Part shown: positions 54,678 to 63,566 of the stretch, piece by piece
Numbering within the stretch: the stretch's first letter is position 1
How the letters are laid out: each line of letters begins with the position of its first letter
Assembly (NCBI RefSeq): GCF_900112765.1
Contig: NZ_FOMZ01000015.1
Location: forward strand, 62,001 to 126,000
DNA: 64,000 nucleotides
Reading direction: 5' to 3'
Source: Actinopolyspora alba
GTDB lineage: Bacteria; Actinomycetota; Actinomycetes; Mycobacteriales; Pseudonocardiaceae
Made by a program: the position numbers and the translations under genes
The notes under the pieces: model-generated
The model's database searches: none
Told to the model about the DNA's origin: nothing
What the model saw: the letters and a program-made list of their open reading frames with translations, nothing else

Positions 54678-55641
54678 CGATGCCGGGGGCGCGGCCCGAG
54701 CGGCCACCGCGCGATCAGGCATGCGGCCCGCCGACGAGGCGGAGGAGACGGAGCAGCACCCCCGGCACGGCAACGGACACCGCGGTGACGGTGTCTCCCG
54801 ATTCGACTCGATGCTTCGGAAGGCGTGGTGGCCGCAGGGCGGTACCGCCGCAGCGGGCCACGCCGAGGATCGTGAGGGCGAAGACGTGGAGGCCGGAATA
54901 GTCGCACTGTGGCAGGCATTCGGCCGGAGCCGGGAACAGCGGCTTCGTGACCGGTTGGTGCTGCACTACGCGCCGCTGGTCAAGTACGTGGCGGGCCGCA
55001 TCGGCACCGGGCTGCCCGCCCACGTGGAGGTCTCCGATCTGATCCAGTCCGGCGTGTTCGGACTCGTCGACGCGATCGAGAAGTTCGAACCCGAGCGAGG
55101 ACTGAAGTTCGAGACCTATGCCATGCAGCGCATCCGCGGCGCCATCCTCGACGATCTGCGAGCGCAGGACTGGGTTCCGCGTTCGGTGCGCAGCCGTGCC
55201 CGGGACGTCGAGCGCGCGTTGGAGCGACTGGAGGCCAAGCTGCAACGCACTGCCACCGACTCGGAGCTGGCCGAGGAACTCTCCCTGTCCGTCGAGGAGC
55301 TGCGTGAGTTGTTCGCGCAGCTACAGATGACCAGCGTGGTGGCGCTCGACGATCTCATCGGAGTGGGGCGGGGCACCGCTTCGCTGGCCGAAACGCTGCC
55401 GGACGACCGTGCTGAGGACCCGGTCAACACCTTGGTCGATCGCGACAGCAGACGTCAGCTGGCCGAGGCTGTGGAGCGGCTGAGCGAACGGGACCGCATC
55501 GTGGTGACGCTGTACTACTTCGAGAATCTCACCCTCGCCGAGATCGGAAAGGTGCTCGGCGTCACCGAGTCCAGGGTGTGTCAGCTGCACACCAGGGCTG
55601 TGTTGCGCCTACGGGGGAAACTGACCGAGCCGGGGAACTGA
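54652..55641 (+). CDS. whiG: FliA/WhiG-type sigma factor
   Basis: A 329-residue RNA polymerase sigma factor of the FliA/WhiG group. Region 2 contains [42 protein letters not shown] and [28 protein letters not shown]; region 4 contains [34 protein letters not shown]. WhiG starts sporulation of aerial hyphae in Streptomyces. An N-terminal extension of about 75 polar residues is not part of the sigma core. The start overlaps xerC by 26 bases in another frame. The 3' end overlaps the converging M23 gene by 33 bases. Confidence 0.9.
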   Translation: MSEPTPVPDDAGGAARAATARSGMRPADEAEETEQHPRHGNGHRGDGVSRFDSMLRKAWWPQGGTAAAGHAEDREGEDVEAGIVALWQAFGRSREQRLRDRLVLHYAPLVKYVAGRIGTGLPAHVEVSDLIQSGVFGLVDAIEKFEPERGLKFETYAMQRIRGAILDDLRAQDWVPRSVRSRARDVERALERLEAKLQRTATDSELAEELSLSVEELRELFAQLQMTSVVALDDLIGVGRGTASLAETLPDDRAEDPVNTLVDRDSRRQLAEAVERLSERDRIVVTLYYFENLTLAEIGKVLGVTESRVCQLHTRAVLRLRGKLTEPGN

Positions 55642-56205
55642 GCTGGAGCGGTGTTCCCTCTCGGGGCCGCGCCACGGCAGTAGCCGGACATCGCCCGTGG
55701 TGAGTCGGAGCAGCGGGTCGAGATAGGTGTCGTGGTCGCGCAGTCCCCAGTGCAGGCACGTGTGCGGCTTCTTCGCGGCGCATTCGGGGTGGCCTCGGGC
55801 TACGCTGCCGATGATCTCGCCTCGTTCGACCGGTTGCCCGGCGGTGACTTCGGGGAGCACGGGTTCGTAGGTGGTGCTCAGGCCGTTGCCGTGGCTGATG
55901 GCGATCACATGCCTGTCCACCACGAACCCGGCGTGTTCGACCGTTCCGGCCGCCGCGGCGAGAACCGCTTCGCCGGAAGACGCCCGTAGGTCCACTCCCC
56001 GATGTCCCGGGCCGTAGCGGTTCGGGGGTTTTCGGAAATCCCTTACCACTTCCCCCGACCCGCGCAACGGTTCCCGCAGCCGGAGGCCCGGCGTGCTGGT
56101 GCCTGCGGGTTCCCCGGGGGGAGCCGTGGGAACGTCGGGGCCGCTCGACGCGGTGACGGTTCCGGTTCCCAGGGCCAGCACCAGTGCTACTGCCCAACCA
56201 CGCAT
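55609..56205 (-). CDS. Secreted M23/LytM-like peptidase domain protein
   Basis: A 198-residue exported protein. MRGWAVALVLALGTGTVTAS is a signal peptide; the frame stays open upstream to 56310 but without meaning. The LytM fold is visible: zinc ligands H68 and D72 in GPGHRGVDLRA, then GTVEHAG and NGLSTTYEPVLPEVTAGQPVERGEIIG. The final motif is CLHWGL, so the usual first histidine of H-x-H is a cysteine (C150) while H152 remains. The enzyme may be catalytically weak or act as an activator of amidases. It lies on the strand opposite whiG and rpsB, like Rv2891 in mycobacteria. Confidence 0.82.
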   Translation of the reverse strand: MRGWAVALVLALGTGTVTASSGPDVPTAPPGEPAGTSTPGLRLREPLRGSGEVVRDFRKPPNRYGPGHRGVDLRASSGEAVLAAAAGTVEHAGFVVDRHVIAISHGNGLSTTYEPVLPEVTAGQPVERGEIIGSVARGHPECAAKKPHTCLHWGLRDHDTYLDPLLRLTTGDVRLLPWRGPEREHRSSSVPRLGQFPP

Positions 56206-56724
56206 GCGGATCACTCTGCCGGAGCCGGCGCTCACCGGCCAGACCCGATTTCCCACCGGGTGGAGCGATCGGGGAGCTGTGGAAAATCGCCACCGCGATG
56301 TGGTTGCCACCTGTTGTGGCGTACACTCGTTCCCGCGACTCGTCCTCCGGCGAGTTCGACTTCGCGTACGCGCGTATCGATCGCATCACCTCCGGATTCC
56401 GTGCTCGGAGTCCGTCTCTCGGATCGGTCGGGGGTCTTCGTTCCGACGAGCCCCGCGGATCGGGTCCGACGAGAGCCGCCCGTGCGGGTTGCCCGAGGAC
56501 GGCAACCGGTACGAGGGGGTTGCCGCCGTCGGTGGTGGAAGCACTGTCCGGTGCGGGGCAACGGTGCGGCGATCACGAGGAGGCGTCCGCGGTCCCGGTC
56601 TCACCGAGTGTGTCCGGGCGACGGCTCCGCGCGTACCAGGGTGGTGGGTCACCCGGCTCATCACGGCAACCGAAATCGCGCGCCGCCGAACGGCGCGCCC
56701 GACACGTGAGGTGCGAAGCAGGCC
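56206..56724. other. Divergent intergenic region upstream of rpsB
   Basis: A 519-base gap between the M23 gene (minus) and rpsB (plus). It must carry the promoters of both. A short inverted repeat GCCAC/GTGGC with a nearby TACACT occurs around 56307-56328. The open frames inside are not supported by codon pattern or family features. Confidence 0.5.
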
Positions 56725-57561
56725 ATGGCCGTCGTCACCATGAAGCAGTTGCTCGACAGCGGTGTGCATTTCGGGCACCAGACCCGCCGCTGGAACCCGA
56801 AGATGAAGCGCTACATCTTCACCGAGCGCAACGGCATCTACATCATCGATCTGCAGAAGACCCTGTCCTACATCGACGGGGCTTACGACTTCGTCAAGCA
56901 GACCGTCGCCCACGGCGGCACCATTCTGTTCGTCGGGACGAAGAAGCAGGCGCAGGAAGCCATCGCCGAGCAGGCGCAGCGCGTCAACATGCCGTTCGTC
57001 AACCAGCGCTGGTTGGGCGGTATGCTCACCAACTTCCAGACCGTGCATCGTCGGCTGCAGCGTCTCAAGGAACTGGAGACGATGGAGCAGACCGGTGGTT
57101 TCGAGGGGCGCACCAAGAAGGAGATCTTGATGCTGACCCGCGAGAAGGAGAAGCTGGAGCGCACGCTCGGCGGCATCCGTGACATGTCCAAGGTCCCGAG
57201 CGCGATCTGGATCGTGGACACCAAGAAGGAGCACATCGCGGTCGGTGAGGCCCGCAAGCTGGGGATCCCGATCGTCGCCATCCTCGACACGAACTGTGAT
57301 CCGGACGAGGTGGACTACCCCATCCCCGGCAACGACGACGCGATCCGCTCGGCGGCCATGCTGACCCGCGTGGTCGCGGACGGTGTCGCGGAGGGCCTGA
57401 TGGCCCGGAGTGGCCGCGGCGAGAGCGCCGAGACCGGCGAGAACCAGCAGGCAACTTCCGAGGAGCCGCTCGCGGAGTGGGAGAAGGAGTTGCTGACCGG
57501 TTCCGGTGAGTCCGAGGCCGCCGCGAACTCCGAGGCAGACCAGCAGCCGGCGCAGTCCTGA
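56725..57561 (+). CDS. rpsB: Small subunit ribosomal protein uS2
   Basis: A 278-residue uS2. [44 protein letters not shown] and [28 protein letters not shown] are diagnostic. The C-terminal 40 residues form an acidic, Glu/Ser-rich tail common in actinobacteria. The ribosome binding site is weak. tsf follows after 94 bases containing a hairpin. Confidence 0.96.
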   Translation: MAVVTMKQLLDSGVHFGHQTRRWNPKMKRYIFTERNGIYIIDLQKTLSYIDGAYDFVKQTVAHGGTILFVGTKKQAQEAIAEQAQRVNMPFVNQRWLGGMLTNFQTVHRRLQRLKELETMEQTGGFEGRTKKEILMLTREKEKLERTLGGIRDMSKVPSAIWIVDTKKEHIAVGEARKLGIPIVAILDTNCDPDEVDYPIPGNDDAIRSAAMLTRVVADGVAEGLMARSGRGESAETGENQQATSEEPLAEWEKELLTGSGESEAAANSEADQQPAQS

Positions 57562-57564
57562 CGA

Positions 57565-57603
57565 ACGGGGCGTGCCCGCGCCTGTCGGGCGGGCGCGCCC
57601 CGT
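57565..57603 (+). promoter_or_regulatory. Hairpin between rpsB and tsf
   Basis: ACGGGGCG (57565-57572) pairs with CGCCCCGT (57596-57603), extended inward by GCCCGC with GCGGGC. No T-run follows, so it may slow or partly terminate transcription and adjust the rpsB:tsf ratio. It starts three bases after the rpsB stop. Confidence 0.55.
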
Positions 57604-57655
57604 CACTTCGATTTCCCCACCGCGTACACACTCCGACGAGGACGGACAACGCACG

Positions 57656-58471
57656 ATGGCGAACTACAGTGCGGCCGATGTGAAGCGTCTCCGTGACGTC
57701 ACCGGCTCCGGCATGATGGATTGCAAGAAGGCGCTCGAGGAGACCGAGGGCGACTTCGACAAGGCGATCGAGAACCTGCGCATCAAGGGCGCCAAGGACG
57801 TGGGCAAGCGGGCCGAGCGCTCCACCGCGGAAGGTCTGGTCGCGGGCGGTAACGGCGTCCTGATCGAGTTCAACAGCGAGACGGACTTCGTCGCCAAGAA
57901 CGACGAGTTCGTGGAACTGGCCGACAAGATCGTGGCCGCGGCCAAGGAGGCGGGCTCGGCCGACGTCGAGACGGTCAGCGAAGCCAAGCTGGGTGACAGC
58001 ACCGTCGGCACGGCCATTCACGACCTGTCCGCCAAGATCGGTGAGAAGCTGGAACTGCGCAGGATCAGCGCCTTCGACGGGCAGGTGGCCACCTACCTGC
58101 ACCGTCGTGCGGCGGGACTGCCGCCCGCCGTGGGGGTCCAGGTCGAGTACACCGGCTCCGACGAGGAGGCCGCCCGGGGTGCCGCGATGCAGATCGCGGC
58201 GTTGAAGCCGCAGTACCTCTCCCGGGAGGACGTGCCCGAGGACATCGTCGAGAACGAGCGCAGGATCGCGGAGGAGACCGCCCGCTCCGAGGGCAAGCCG
58301 GAGAAGGCCATGCCCAAGATCATCGAGGGCAGGCTCAACGGATTCTACAAGGACAACGTGCTGCTGGACCAGCCCTCCGTCCAGGACAACAAGCGTTCCG
58401 TCAAGGATCTGCTGGACGAGGCCGGAGTCAGCATCACTCGTTTCGCGAGGTTCGAAGTCGGTCAGTCCTGA
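57656..58471 (+). CDS. tsf: Elongation factor Ts
   Basis: A 271-residue EF-Ts that exchanges GDP on EF-Tu. [29 protein letters not shown] and [11 protein letters not shown] match the N-terminal and core domains; the TDFV motif (in [11 protein letters not shown]) that touches EF-Tu is intact. The ATG at 57656 has a GAGGAC before it; the longer frame from 57506 overlaps rpsB and is not used. Confidence 0.96.
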   Translation: MANYSAADVKRLRDVTGSGMMDCKKALEETEGDFDKAIENLRIKGAKDVGKRAERSTAEGLVAGGNGVLIEFNSETDFVAKNDEFVELADKIVAAAKEAGSADVETVSEAKLGDSTVGTAIHDLSAKIGEKLELRRISAFDGQVATYLHRRAAGLPPAVGVQVEYTGSDEEAARGAAMQIAALKPQYLSREDVPEDIVENERRIAEETARSEGKPEKAMPKIIEGRLNGFYKDNVLLDQPSVQDNKRSVKDLLDEAGVSITRFARFEVGQS

Positions 58472-58541
58472 GCTTCGCGTTGCCGACCGTGGAATCGTGC
58501 TTGTCGTGCGCCCCGCGGTTCCGGCGGCCAGGATGTTTACC

Positions 58542-58592
58542 GGAGTGTTCCGCGTCCGACGGAGCACTCCGCGCGGGAGCTGTTCCGGAGTG
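58542..58592 (+). promoter_or_regulatory. Mutually exclusive hairpins in the pyrH leader
   Basis: GGAGTGTTCCG (58542-58552) can pair with CGGAGCACTCC (58560-58570). The 3' arm of that stem also carries CACTCCG (58565-58571), which can instead pair with CGGAGTG (58586-58592). The two pairings cannot coexist, as in attenuators. No ligand or sensing peptide is evident. Confidence 0.4.
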
Positions 58593-58696
58593 ATCGTGGA
58601 ACGGGACCACGAGCGAGCGGGATGTGAATCCGGCACGTGAGTCGGCATCCGTACGTGTCCTCGTCGTTTCCGGACGACTCCAGGAATCGATGTCCG

Positions 58697-58731
58697 CGCC
58701 CCGCCTTCGCAGCCCGAGGGCGGGGCGTTTT
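58697..58731 (+). terminator. Intrinsic terminator directly before the pyrH ribosome binding site
   Basis: CGCCCCGCC (58697-58705) pairs with GGCGGGGCG (58719-58727), followed by TTTT (58728-58731). The pyrH AGGAGG begins at 58735. It can end the tsf transcript, but its position inside the pyrH leader also suits transcription attenuation of pyrH. Confidence 0.75.
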
Positions 58732-58745
58732 CTCAGGAGGAGTGA

Positions 58746-59498
58746 GTGACTGACGACGGCGTACCCGTTGGCCATGTCGGTGAGGCCGGTTACCGACGAG
58801 TGCTGCTCAAGCTGGGTGGCGAGATGTTCGGCGGCGGCAGCGTGGGGGTCGATCCCGACGTCGTGGGCACGGTCGCGCGGCAGCTGGCCGAGGTGGTCGC
58901 CAACGGGGTGGAGGTCGCGGTCGTCATCGGGGGCGGAAACTTCTTCCGTGGTGCTGAGCTGCAGCAACGCGGTATGGAACGCGCCCGCGGTGACTACATG
59001 GCGATGCTGGGCACCACGATGAACTGCCTGGCGTTGCAGGACTTCCTGGAGCGTGAACACGGTATCGACACCCGTGTGATGACCGCTATCAGCATGGGGC
59101 AGGTCGCCGAACCCTACATTCCGCGTCGTGCCAGTAGGCACTTGGAGAAGGGGCGCGTCGTCATCTTCGGTGCCGGGACCGGTATGCCGTACTTCTCCAC
59201 CGACACGGCCGCCGCCCAGCGGGCTCTGGAGATCGGTGCCGAGGTGGTGCTGCTGGCCAAGGGGGTGGACGGTGTCTACTCGGCCGATCCCAAGACCACA
59301 CCGGGTGCGGAGCTCTTCGACAGCATTACCCACCGCGAGGTTCTGGAACGGGGACTGAAGGTCGCGGACGCGACGGCTTTCAGCTTGTGCATGGACAATC
59401 ACATGCGGATTCTCGTCTTCAATCTCCTGGTGGAAGGCAACATAGCCCGTGCCGCCAGCGGTGCGAAAATCGGGACGCTGGTCAGCACCCCCGGTTAG
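58746..59498 (+). CDS. pyrH: Uridylate (UMP) kinase
   Basis: A 250-residue UMP kinase of the amino acid kinase fold. [52 protein letters not shown] and [31 protein letters not shown] are family motifs. It makes UDP for RNA and cell-wall precursors. The GTG at 58746 follows AGGAGG (58735-58740). frr is next, as in most bacteria. Regulation by the upstream terminator is suggested by its position. Confidence 0.95.
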   Translation: MTDDGVPVGHVGEAGYRRVLLKLGGEMFGGGSVGVDPDVVGTVARQLAEVVANGVEVAVVIGGGNFFRGAELQQRGMERARGDYMAMLGTTMNCLALQDFLEREHGIDTRVMTAISMGQVAEPYIPRRASRHLEKGRVVIFGAGTGMPYFSTDTAAAQRALEIGAEVVLLAKGVDGVYSADPKTTPGAELFDSITHREVLERGLKVADATAFSLCMDNHMRILVFNLLVEGNIARAASGAKIGTLVSTPG

Positions 59499-59626
59499 CA
59501 CTCCCCGGAGCTCGTACTGGGATCCTGATTCCTGATCGGGCTCCGGTGCGATCACATCCCGCCGGAGCGGTAACCAGTGTCGACAAACCCGTCGGAGCCT
59601 GCCGGCCCCGTACCGAAGGAGCAGCC

Positions 59627-60184
59627 GTGATTGACGAGACTCTTCTCGAAGCCGAGGAGAAGATGCAGAAGGCGGTGACGGTGGCCAAGGACGATCTGTC
59701 CACCGTTCGGACCGGCCGTGCCAATCCGGCGATGTTTTCCGGCATCGTCGTCAACTACTACGGTTCGCCGACTCCGTTGAACCAGTTGGCGAGCATCAAT
59801 GTGCCCGAGGCGAAGCTCGTGGTCATCAAGCCGTACGATGCCAGTCAGCTCGGTGCTATGGAACGCGCTGTTCGGGATTCCAATCTCGGGGTCAATCCGA
59901 GCAACGACGGCAACGTCATCCGCATACAGATCCCCGAGATGACCGAGGAACGGCGTAAGGAGATGGCCAAGCTCGCCAAGCAGAAGGGCGAGGACGCTCG
60001 TATCACCGTGCGGAATCTGCGTCGTAAGGCCAAGGAAGAGATCGATCGAACCGTCAAGGACGGTGAGGTCGGTGAGGACGAGGGCACGCGCGGTGAGAAG
60101 GAATTGGAAAACATCACCCATCGCTACGTTTCCCAGATCGACGAGCTGGTCAAGCACAAGGAAAACGAACTGCTCGAGGTCTGA
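59627..60184 (+). CDS. frr: Ribosome recycling factor
   Basis: A 185-residue RRF that splits post-termination ribosomes with [40 protein letters not shown] and [32 protein letters not shown] are diagnostic, and the length is exact for the family. The GTG at 59627 has AAGGAG five bases before it. cdsA follows five bases after the stop. Confidence 0.97.
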   Translation: MIDETLLEAEEKMQKAVTVAKDDLSTVRTGRANPAMFSGIVVNYYGSPTPLNQLASINVPEAKLVVIKPYDASQLGAMERAVRDSNLGVNPSNDGNVIRIQIPEMTEERRKEMAKLAKQKGEDARITVRNLRRKAKEEIDRTVKDGEVGEDEGTRGEKELENITHRYVSQIDELVKHKENELLEV

Positions 60185-60188
60185 GGAC

Positions 60189-61070
60189 GTGGTAACCGCT
60201 GACCAGCGCGAAGGTGAGTCCGGAATGTCGGCCGACGTGCCGGGCGATGCCGCACGCCCTTCCCGCGCCGGCCGGAACCTGCCCGCCGCGTTGGCGGTCG
60301 GGCTGTTGCTCGGCGCGGGAATCGTCACCGCTCTGCTGACTTATCGCCACCTGTTCATCGGCATCGTCGCCGTGGCGGCGGCTCTCTCCGCTCTGGAGCT
60401 GTCGGGAGCGCTGCGGCGCGGGGCCGGTATTCGACTGGCGCTGTTCCCCGTCCTGCTGGGTGGACAGGCGATCATCTGGTTGTCCTGGCCTTACGGCTTG
60501 CCCGCCGTTCTGGTCGCCTTCGCCCTCACGACGCTGGCGTGTCTGGTCTGGCGTGTTCGACTGGGGGTCGATGGATACCTGCGTGACGTCACGGCATCGG
60601 TGTTCACCACCGCCTACGTCTTCGTCTTCGCCGCGTTCGGGGCCATGCTGGTCGTTCCTCCCGACGGTGGTTTCCGCGCGCTGTGCTTCATGATCGGTGT
60701 CGTCGCGTCCGACACCGGTGGTTACGCTTCCGGAGTCCTGTTCGGGCGACACCCGATGGCCCCCCGGGTGAGTCCCAACAAGTCGTGGGAGGGATTCGTC
60801 GGCTCGCTGGTCTCCGGTGTGGCGGGCGGGGTGATCTCCGTGGGTCTGCTGCTCGACGGCGCCTGGTGGACGGGTGCGTTGTTCGGCCTGGCGGTGGTGT
60901 GCAGTTCCACCATCGGTGACCTGATGGAGTCGTTGATCAAACGGGATCTCGACATCAAGGACATGGGGACCCTGTTGCCGGGGCACGGTGGTCTGATGGA
61001 TCGGATGGATTCGTTGCTGCCTTCGGCTGTGGTCGCCTGGAGCACGCTGTTCTGGTTGCTTCCGAGCTGA
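60189..61070 (+). CDS. cdsA: Phosphatidate cytidylyltransferase (CDP-diglyceride synthase)
   Basis: A 293-residue inner-membrane enzyme with about 8 helices that makes CDP-diacylglycerol. The signature region VSPNKSWEGFVGSLVSG, then SSTIGDLMESLIKRDLDIKDMG and LPGHGGLMDRMDSLL, with the conserved S-x(n)-K-R-x-x-K-D pattern, is complete. The GTG at 60189 follows GAGG; an ATG at 60225 with AAGGTGAG six bases away is an equally good start and would shorten the polar N-terminus by twelve residues. It follows frr, as in many bacteria. Confidence 0.94.
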   Translation: MVTADQREGESGMSADVPGDAARPSRAGRNLPAALAVGLLLGAGIVTALLTYRHLFIGIVAVAAALSALELSGALRRGAGIRLALFPVLLGGQAIIWLSWPYGLPAVLVAFALTTLACLVWRVRLGVDGYLRDVTASVFTTAYVFVFAAFGAMLVVPPDGGFRALCFMIGVVASDTGGYASGVLFGRHPMAPRVSPNKSWEGFVGSLVSGVAGGVISVGLLLDGAWWTGALFGLAVVCSSTIGDLMESLIKRDLDIKDMGTLLPGHGGLMDRMDSLLPSAVVAWSTLFWLLPS

Positions 61071-61077
61071 CGAGGCG

Positions 61078-61830
61078 ATGTTGGCTGGCTTGTCGGTCAA
61101 ACTCGCGGCCACTCGTGCGGTGGCCCTCGGTGACGTCGAGATCCGTCCGAGCCCCAACGTGTGGAACTGGCCGGACGTCTACGAGGTGGAAAACGCCGCG
61201 CAGGACGTGACCGGCGCCGTCTGGGCGAAGCTGCGCGGCCTCCAGGACTGGCAGGGGCTCGACGTGGTCGACATCGGCTGTGGTACCGGGTTTCATCTGC
61301 CGGTTTTCGCGAAACGTGCGCGCAGCGTCCTGGGAATCGAGCCGTACCGCCCACTGGTCCGCCGTGCCCGGCGCAGGCTCGCGCGTTCGCGGTGCGGGGA
61401 TTCGGTCCGCGTGGTTCGTGCCGCCGCCCACCGGTTGCCGTTGCCGGCGGGCTCCGTGGATCTGTTGCACGCTCGCACCGCCTACTTCTTCGGGCCGGGA
61501 TGCGAGGCCGGTCTGGCCGAGGCTCGGCGTGTGCTGCGGTCCGGCGGCGCGTTGGCGATCATCGACCTGGACGGTCGTAGCCCACCGTACGGCGACTGGA
61601 TGCGCGCCGACCTCACCGGTTTCGACCCCGAGCGGATCGAGCGGTTCTTCGCCTCCCGTGGGTTCGACAGCTTCGACGTCGAGACCCGCTGGGAATTCGA
61701 CGACCGGAACAGTTTGGAAGCCGTACTGCGGATCGAGTTCTCCCCGCCCGTGGCCCGTCGGGCCGTCGAATCGATTTCCGGGACCGCTCTCCCGGTGAAC
61801 TACCGGATTCGAATTCGTCGCGAGGAGTGA
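61078..61830 (+). CDS. Class I SAM-dependent methyltransferase
   Basis: A 250-residue methyltransferase. Motif I VVDIGCGTGFHLPVF (about 62-76) binds SAM, the acid residue after strand 2 lies in VLGIEPYRPLV, and motif IV is in GSVDLLHARTAYFF; RVLRSGGALAIIDLD is the post-IV strand, as in methyltransferase domain 11 proteins. The substrate is unknown. Its ATG lies seven bases after cdsA, so it is in the pyrH-frr-cdsA transcript or a branch of it. It is a common neighbour of rlmN-cdsA in Pseudonocardiales by my reading, not a proven partner. Confidence 0.85.
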   Translation: MLAGLSVKLAATRAVALGDVEIRPSPNVWNWPDVYEVENAAQDVTGAVWAKLRGLQDWQGLDVVDIGCGTGFHLPVFAKRARSVLGIEPYRPLVRRARRRLARSRCGDSVRVVRAAAHRLPLPAGSVDLLHARTAYFFGPGCEAGLAEARRVLRSGGALAIIDLDGRSPPYGDWMRADLTGFDPERIERFFASRGFDSFDVETRWEFDDRNSLEAVLRIEFSPPVARRAVESISGTALPVNYRIRIRREE

Positions 61831-62103
61831 TCGGTTTTCTTCGTTCGGTGTCGTGCCGATCGATCGAACATCCGGTTTCCGTGCGTTCGCGTGTGGTCTC
61901 GGCGCGTCGACCGGTTTCGTTCGCCGCGGTCGACCACTGTTCCGGATTCGGATCGCCGGTTTCGGCCGGGCCCGTTTCGCGGCCGGTGAGTAATCCGAAC
62001 GGCGCCTTGTCATCCCCGTTTTTCCATGATCGACTGTGTTCGAGCGAAGTCGGGGGGCCGTCGCTTCGGAAAATTCCGGTTGGTTGGCGGGAGTGCGGTA
62101 GCT

Positions 62104-62604
62104 ATGGCTGGGGGACCGGTCGAAACGCTCGTGACGGGATTGGATCGAGTCGCACGAATGGAGCCCGGCGAGCGTACCGACGCGGTGCGGGATCTGGACA
62201 GGAACTGCCCGATGTACCGATCACTGCGGAAGACGGTCACCGTGGCGCGGATCGTCGCCTTCGCCTCCGGGCTGGCGCTGTGCGTTGCTGTGCTGTTATT
62301 GGCCCAGCACGCTCCGATCGAATGGGTGGCGGGGTTCGTGTTCGCGGGGTTGTTCGGTTTCGGATGGGTGGTCGTTCGGCTCACCGACAGCAGGTTCGAC
62401 CTGCTGCTCGCCGTACTGGGCGCCTACGAAGCCGAACGGACGGGGGACGGTTCCGCCGTGGAGGACTCGCCGGGGCGTTCCGGTTCCCGGACCGTCGCCG
62501 CGGAGCGTGCCGCGCCGTTCGTTGAGGACTCCCGGTATGCCGATCACGGTTCCGGGAACGGCCATCGGTCTCGGAACCGCTCGGCCTCCGACGACCCCGG
62601 GTGA
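62104..62604 (+). CDS. Small membrane protein of unknown function
   Basis: A 166-residue protein with two adjacent hydrophobic segments (about 47-67, VARIVAFASGLALCVAVLLLA, and 70-90, IEWVAGFVFAGLFGFGWVVV), so both ends probably face the cytoplasm. The start has a coiled, acidic segment, and the last 50 residues are polar and rich in Ser, Arg and Gly. I do not recognise the family. The ATG at 62104 is chosen because it starts the protein-like region; the upstream frame from 62026 looks random. The gene converges on the DtxR-family regulator. Confidence 0.6.
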   Translation: MAGGPVETLVTGLDRVARMEPGERTDAVRDLDRNCPMYRSLRKTVTVARIVAFASGLALCVAVLLLAQHAPIEWVAGFVFAGLFGFGWVVVRLTDSRFDLLLAVLGAYEAERTGDGSAVEDSPGRSGSRTVAAERAAPFVEDSRYADHGSGNGHRSRNRSASDDPG

Positions 62605-62674
62605 CGCCTCCCCGGCACTGCCGCGGTCACCACCATTACGTCTTGGTGCTACTGCCGATCCGGTGTGGAAGAAC

Positions 62675-63361
62675 TCACTTCTGGACCGTGATGGACAGCG
62701 TCTGGGCTATCTCGGAGCCGAGGAAGTGCGTCTCGACCGTTTCGGATTCGCCCACTCGTACCACCAGTGGTCCGCCGAAGGGTTTGCGCTCCACGACCTC
62801 GATACGATTTCCCAGCGTCAAACCGTGATCGGTGAGGTAACGCAGCAGTTCGGAGTCGGTGTCCCACACGCGCGCGATCGTGCCGACGGTGCCCGGTTCC
62901 AGGTGCTCCAGCAGTCTGGTCGTGGGTTTTTCCACCACCCCGTCCGCGGTCGGGATCGGATCGCCGTGCGGATCGTGGGTGGGGTGTTCGAGCTTGGCCG
63001 CTATGTGCTCGATGAGTTCGTCCGAGACGGCGTGCTCCAGCGAGTCCGCCTCGTCGTGCACCTCGTCCCAGGTGTAGCCGAGAATCTCCACCAGGAACAA
63101 CTCCAGCAGCCGATGCCTGCGCAGCACGTCGCAGGCGAGTCTGCGCCCCTCGGTGGTGAGTTCGACACTCCGGTACCGCTCGTGGGTGACCAGGCCGAGC
63201 TGCGCCAGTTTGTTGATCATCCCTGACACCGATGACGGGCTCAGCCCGAGACGAGCGGTCAGCGTGGTGTTCGTGACCGCCGCGCCGCGTTCGCCCAGCC
63301 CGTAGATCGTCCGTACGTAGTCCTCCACGGAGGCTGAGTGGCGCTCAACCATGCCAGTCAT
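62675..63361 (-). CDS. DtxR/MntR family metal-dependent transcriptional regulator
   Basis: A 228-residue iron- or manganese-dependent repressor. The N-terminal winged helix (about 5-75) has SVEDYVRTIYGLGERGAAVTNTTLTARLGLSPSSVSGMINKLAQLGL; the dimerisation and metal domain includes HRLLELFLVEILGYTWDEVHDEADSLEHAVSDELIEHI with the metal ligands of the family; the C-terminus is an SH3/FeoA-like domain (about 150-225). The frame opens at 63607, but the ATG at 63361 begins the conserved part; an ATG at 63352 is the other option. Targets are not adjacent here. It represses metal uptake or controls redox and virulence genes in relatives. Confidence 0.88.
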   Translation of the reverse strand: MTGMVERHSASVEDYVRTIYGLGERGAAVTNTTLTARLGLSPSSVSGMINKLAQLGLVTHERYRSVELTTEGRRLACDVLRRHRLLELFLVEILGYTWDEVHDEADSLEHAVSDELIEHIAAKLEHPTHDPHGDPIPTADGVVEKPTTRLLEHLEPGTVGTIARVWDTDSELLRYLTDHGLTLGNRIEVVERKPFGGPLVVRVGESETVETHFLGSEIAQTLSITVQK

Positions 63362-63566
63362 GGCTTCACGATAGGACGGCGCCCGAAAACCTCGCCCGCA
63401 CCCCGCGCAGCGGATGCCGACCGCCACTGCGCGCGCTCGGATGTGTCCGTTCCGTAATCGAGTCCTGCCGCGTCCGATCCGGGTGGACCCGCCCGGAGTG
63501 CCCCGCCCGACTCGGCGGGTGACCGCCGCGTTCGTCCACTCGTCCTCGTGGGATACTGCCGGTGCT

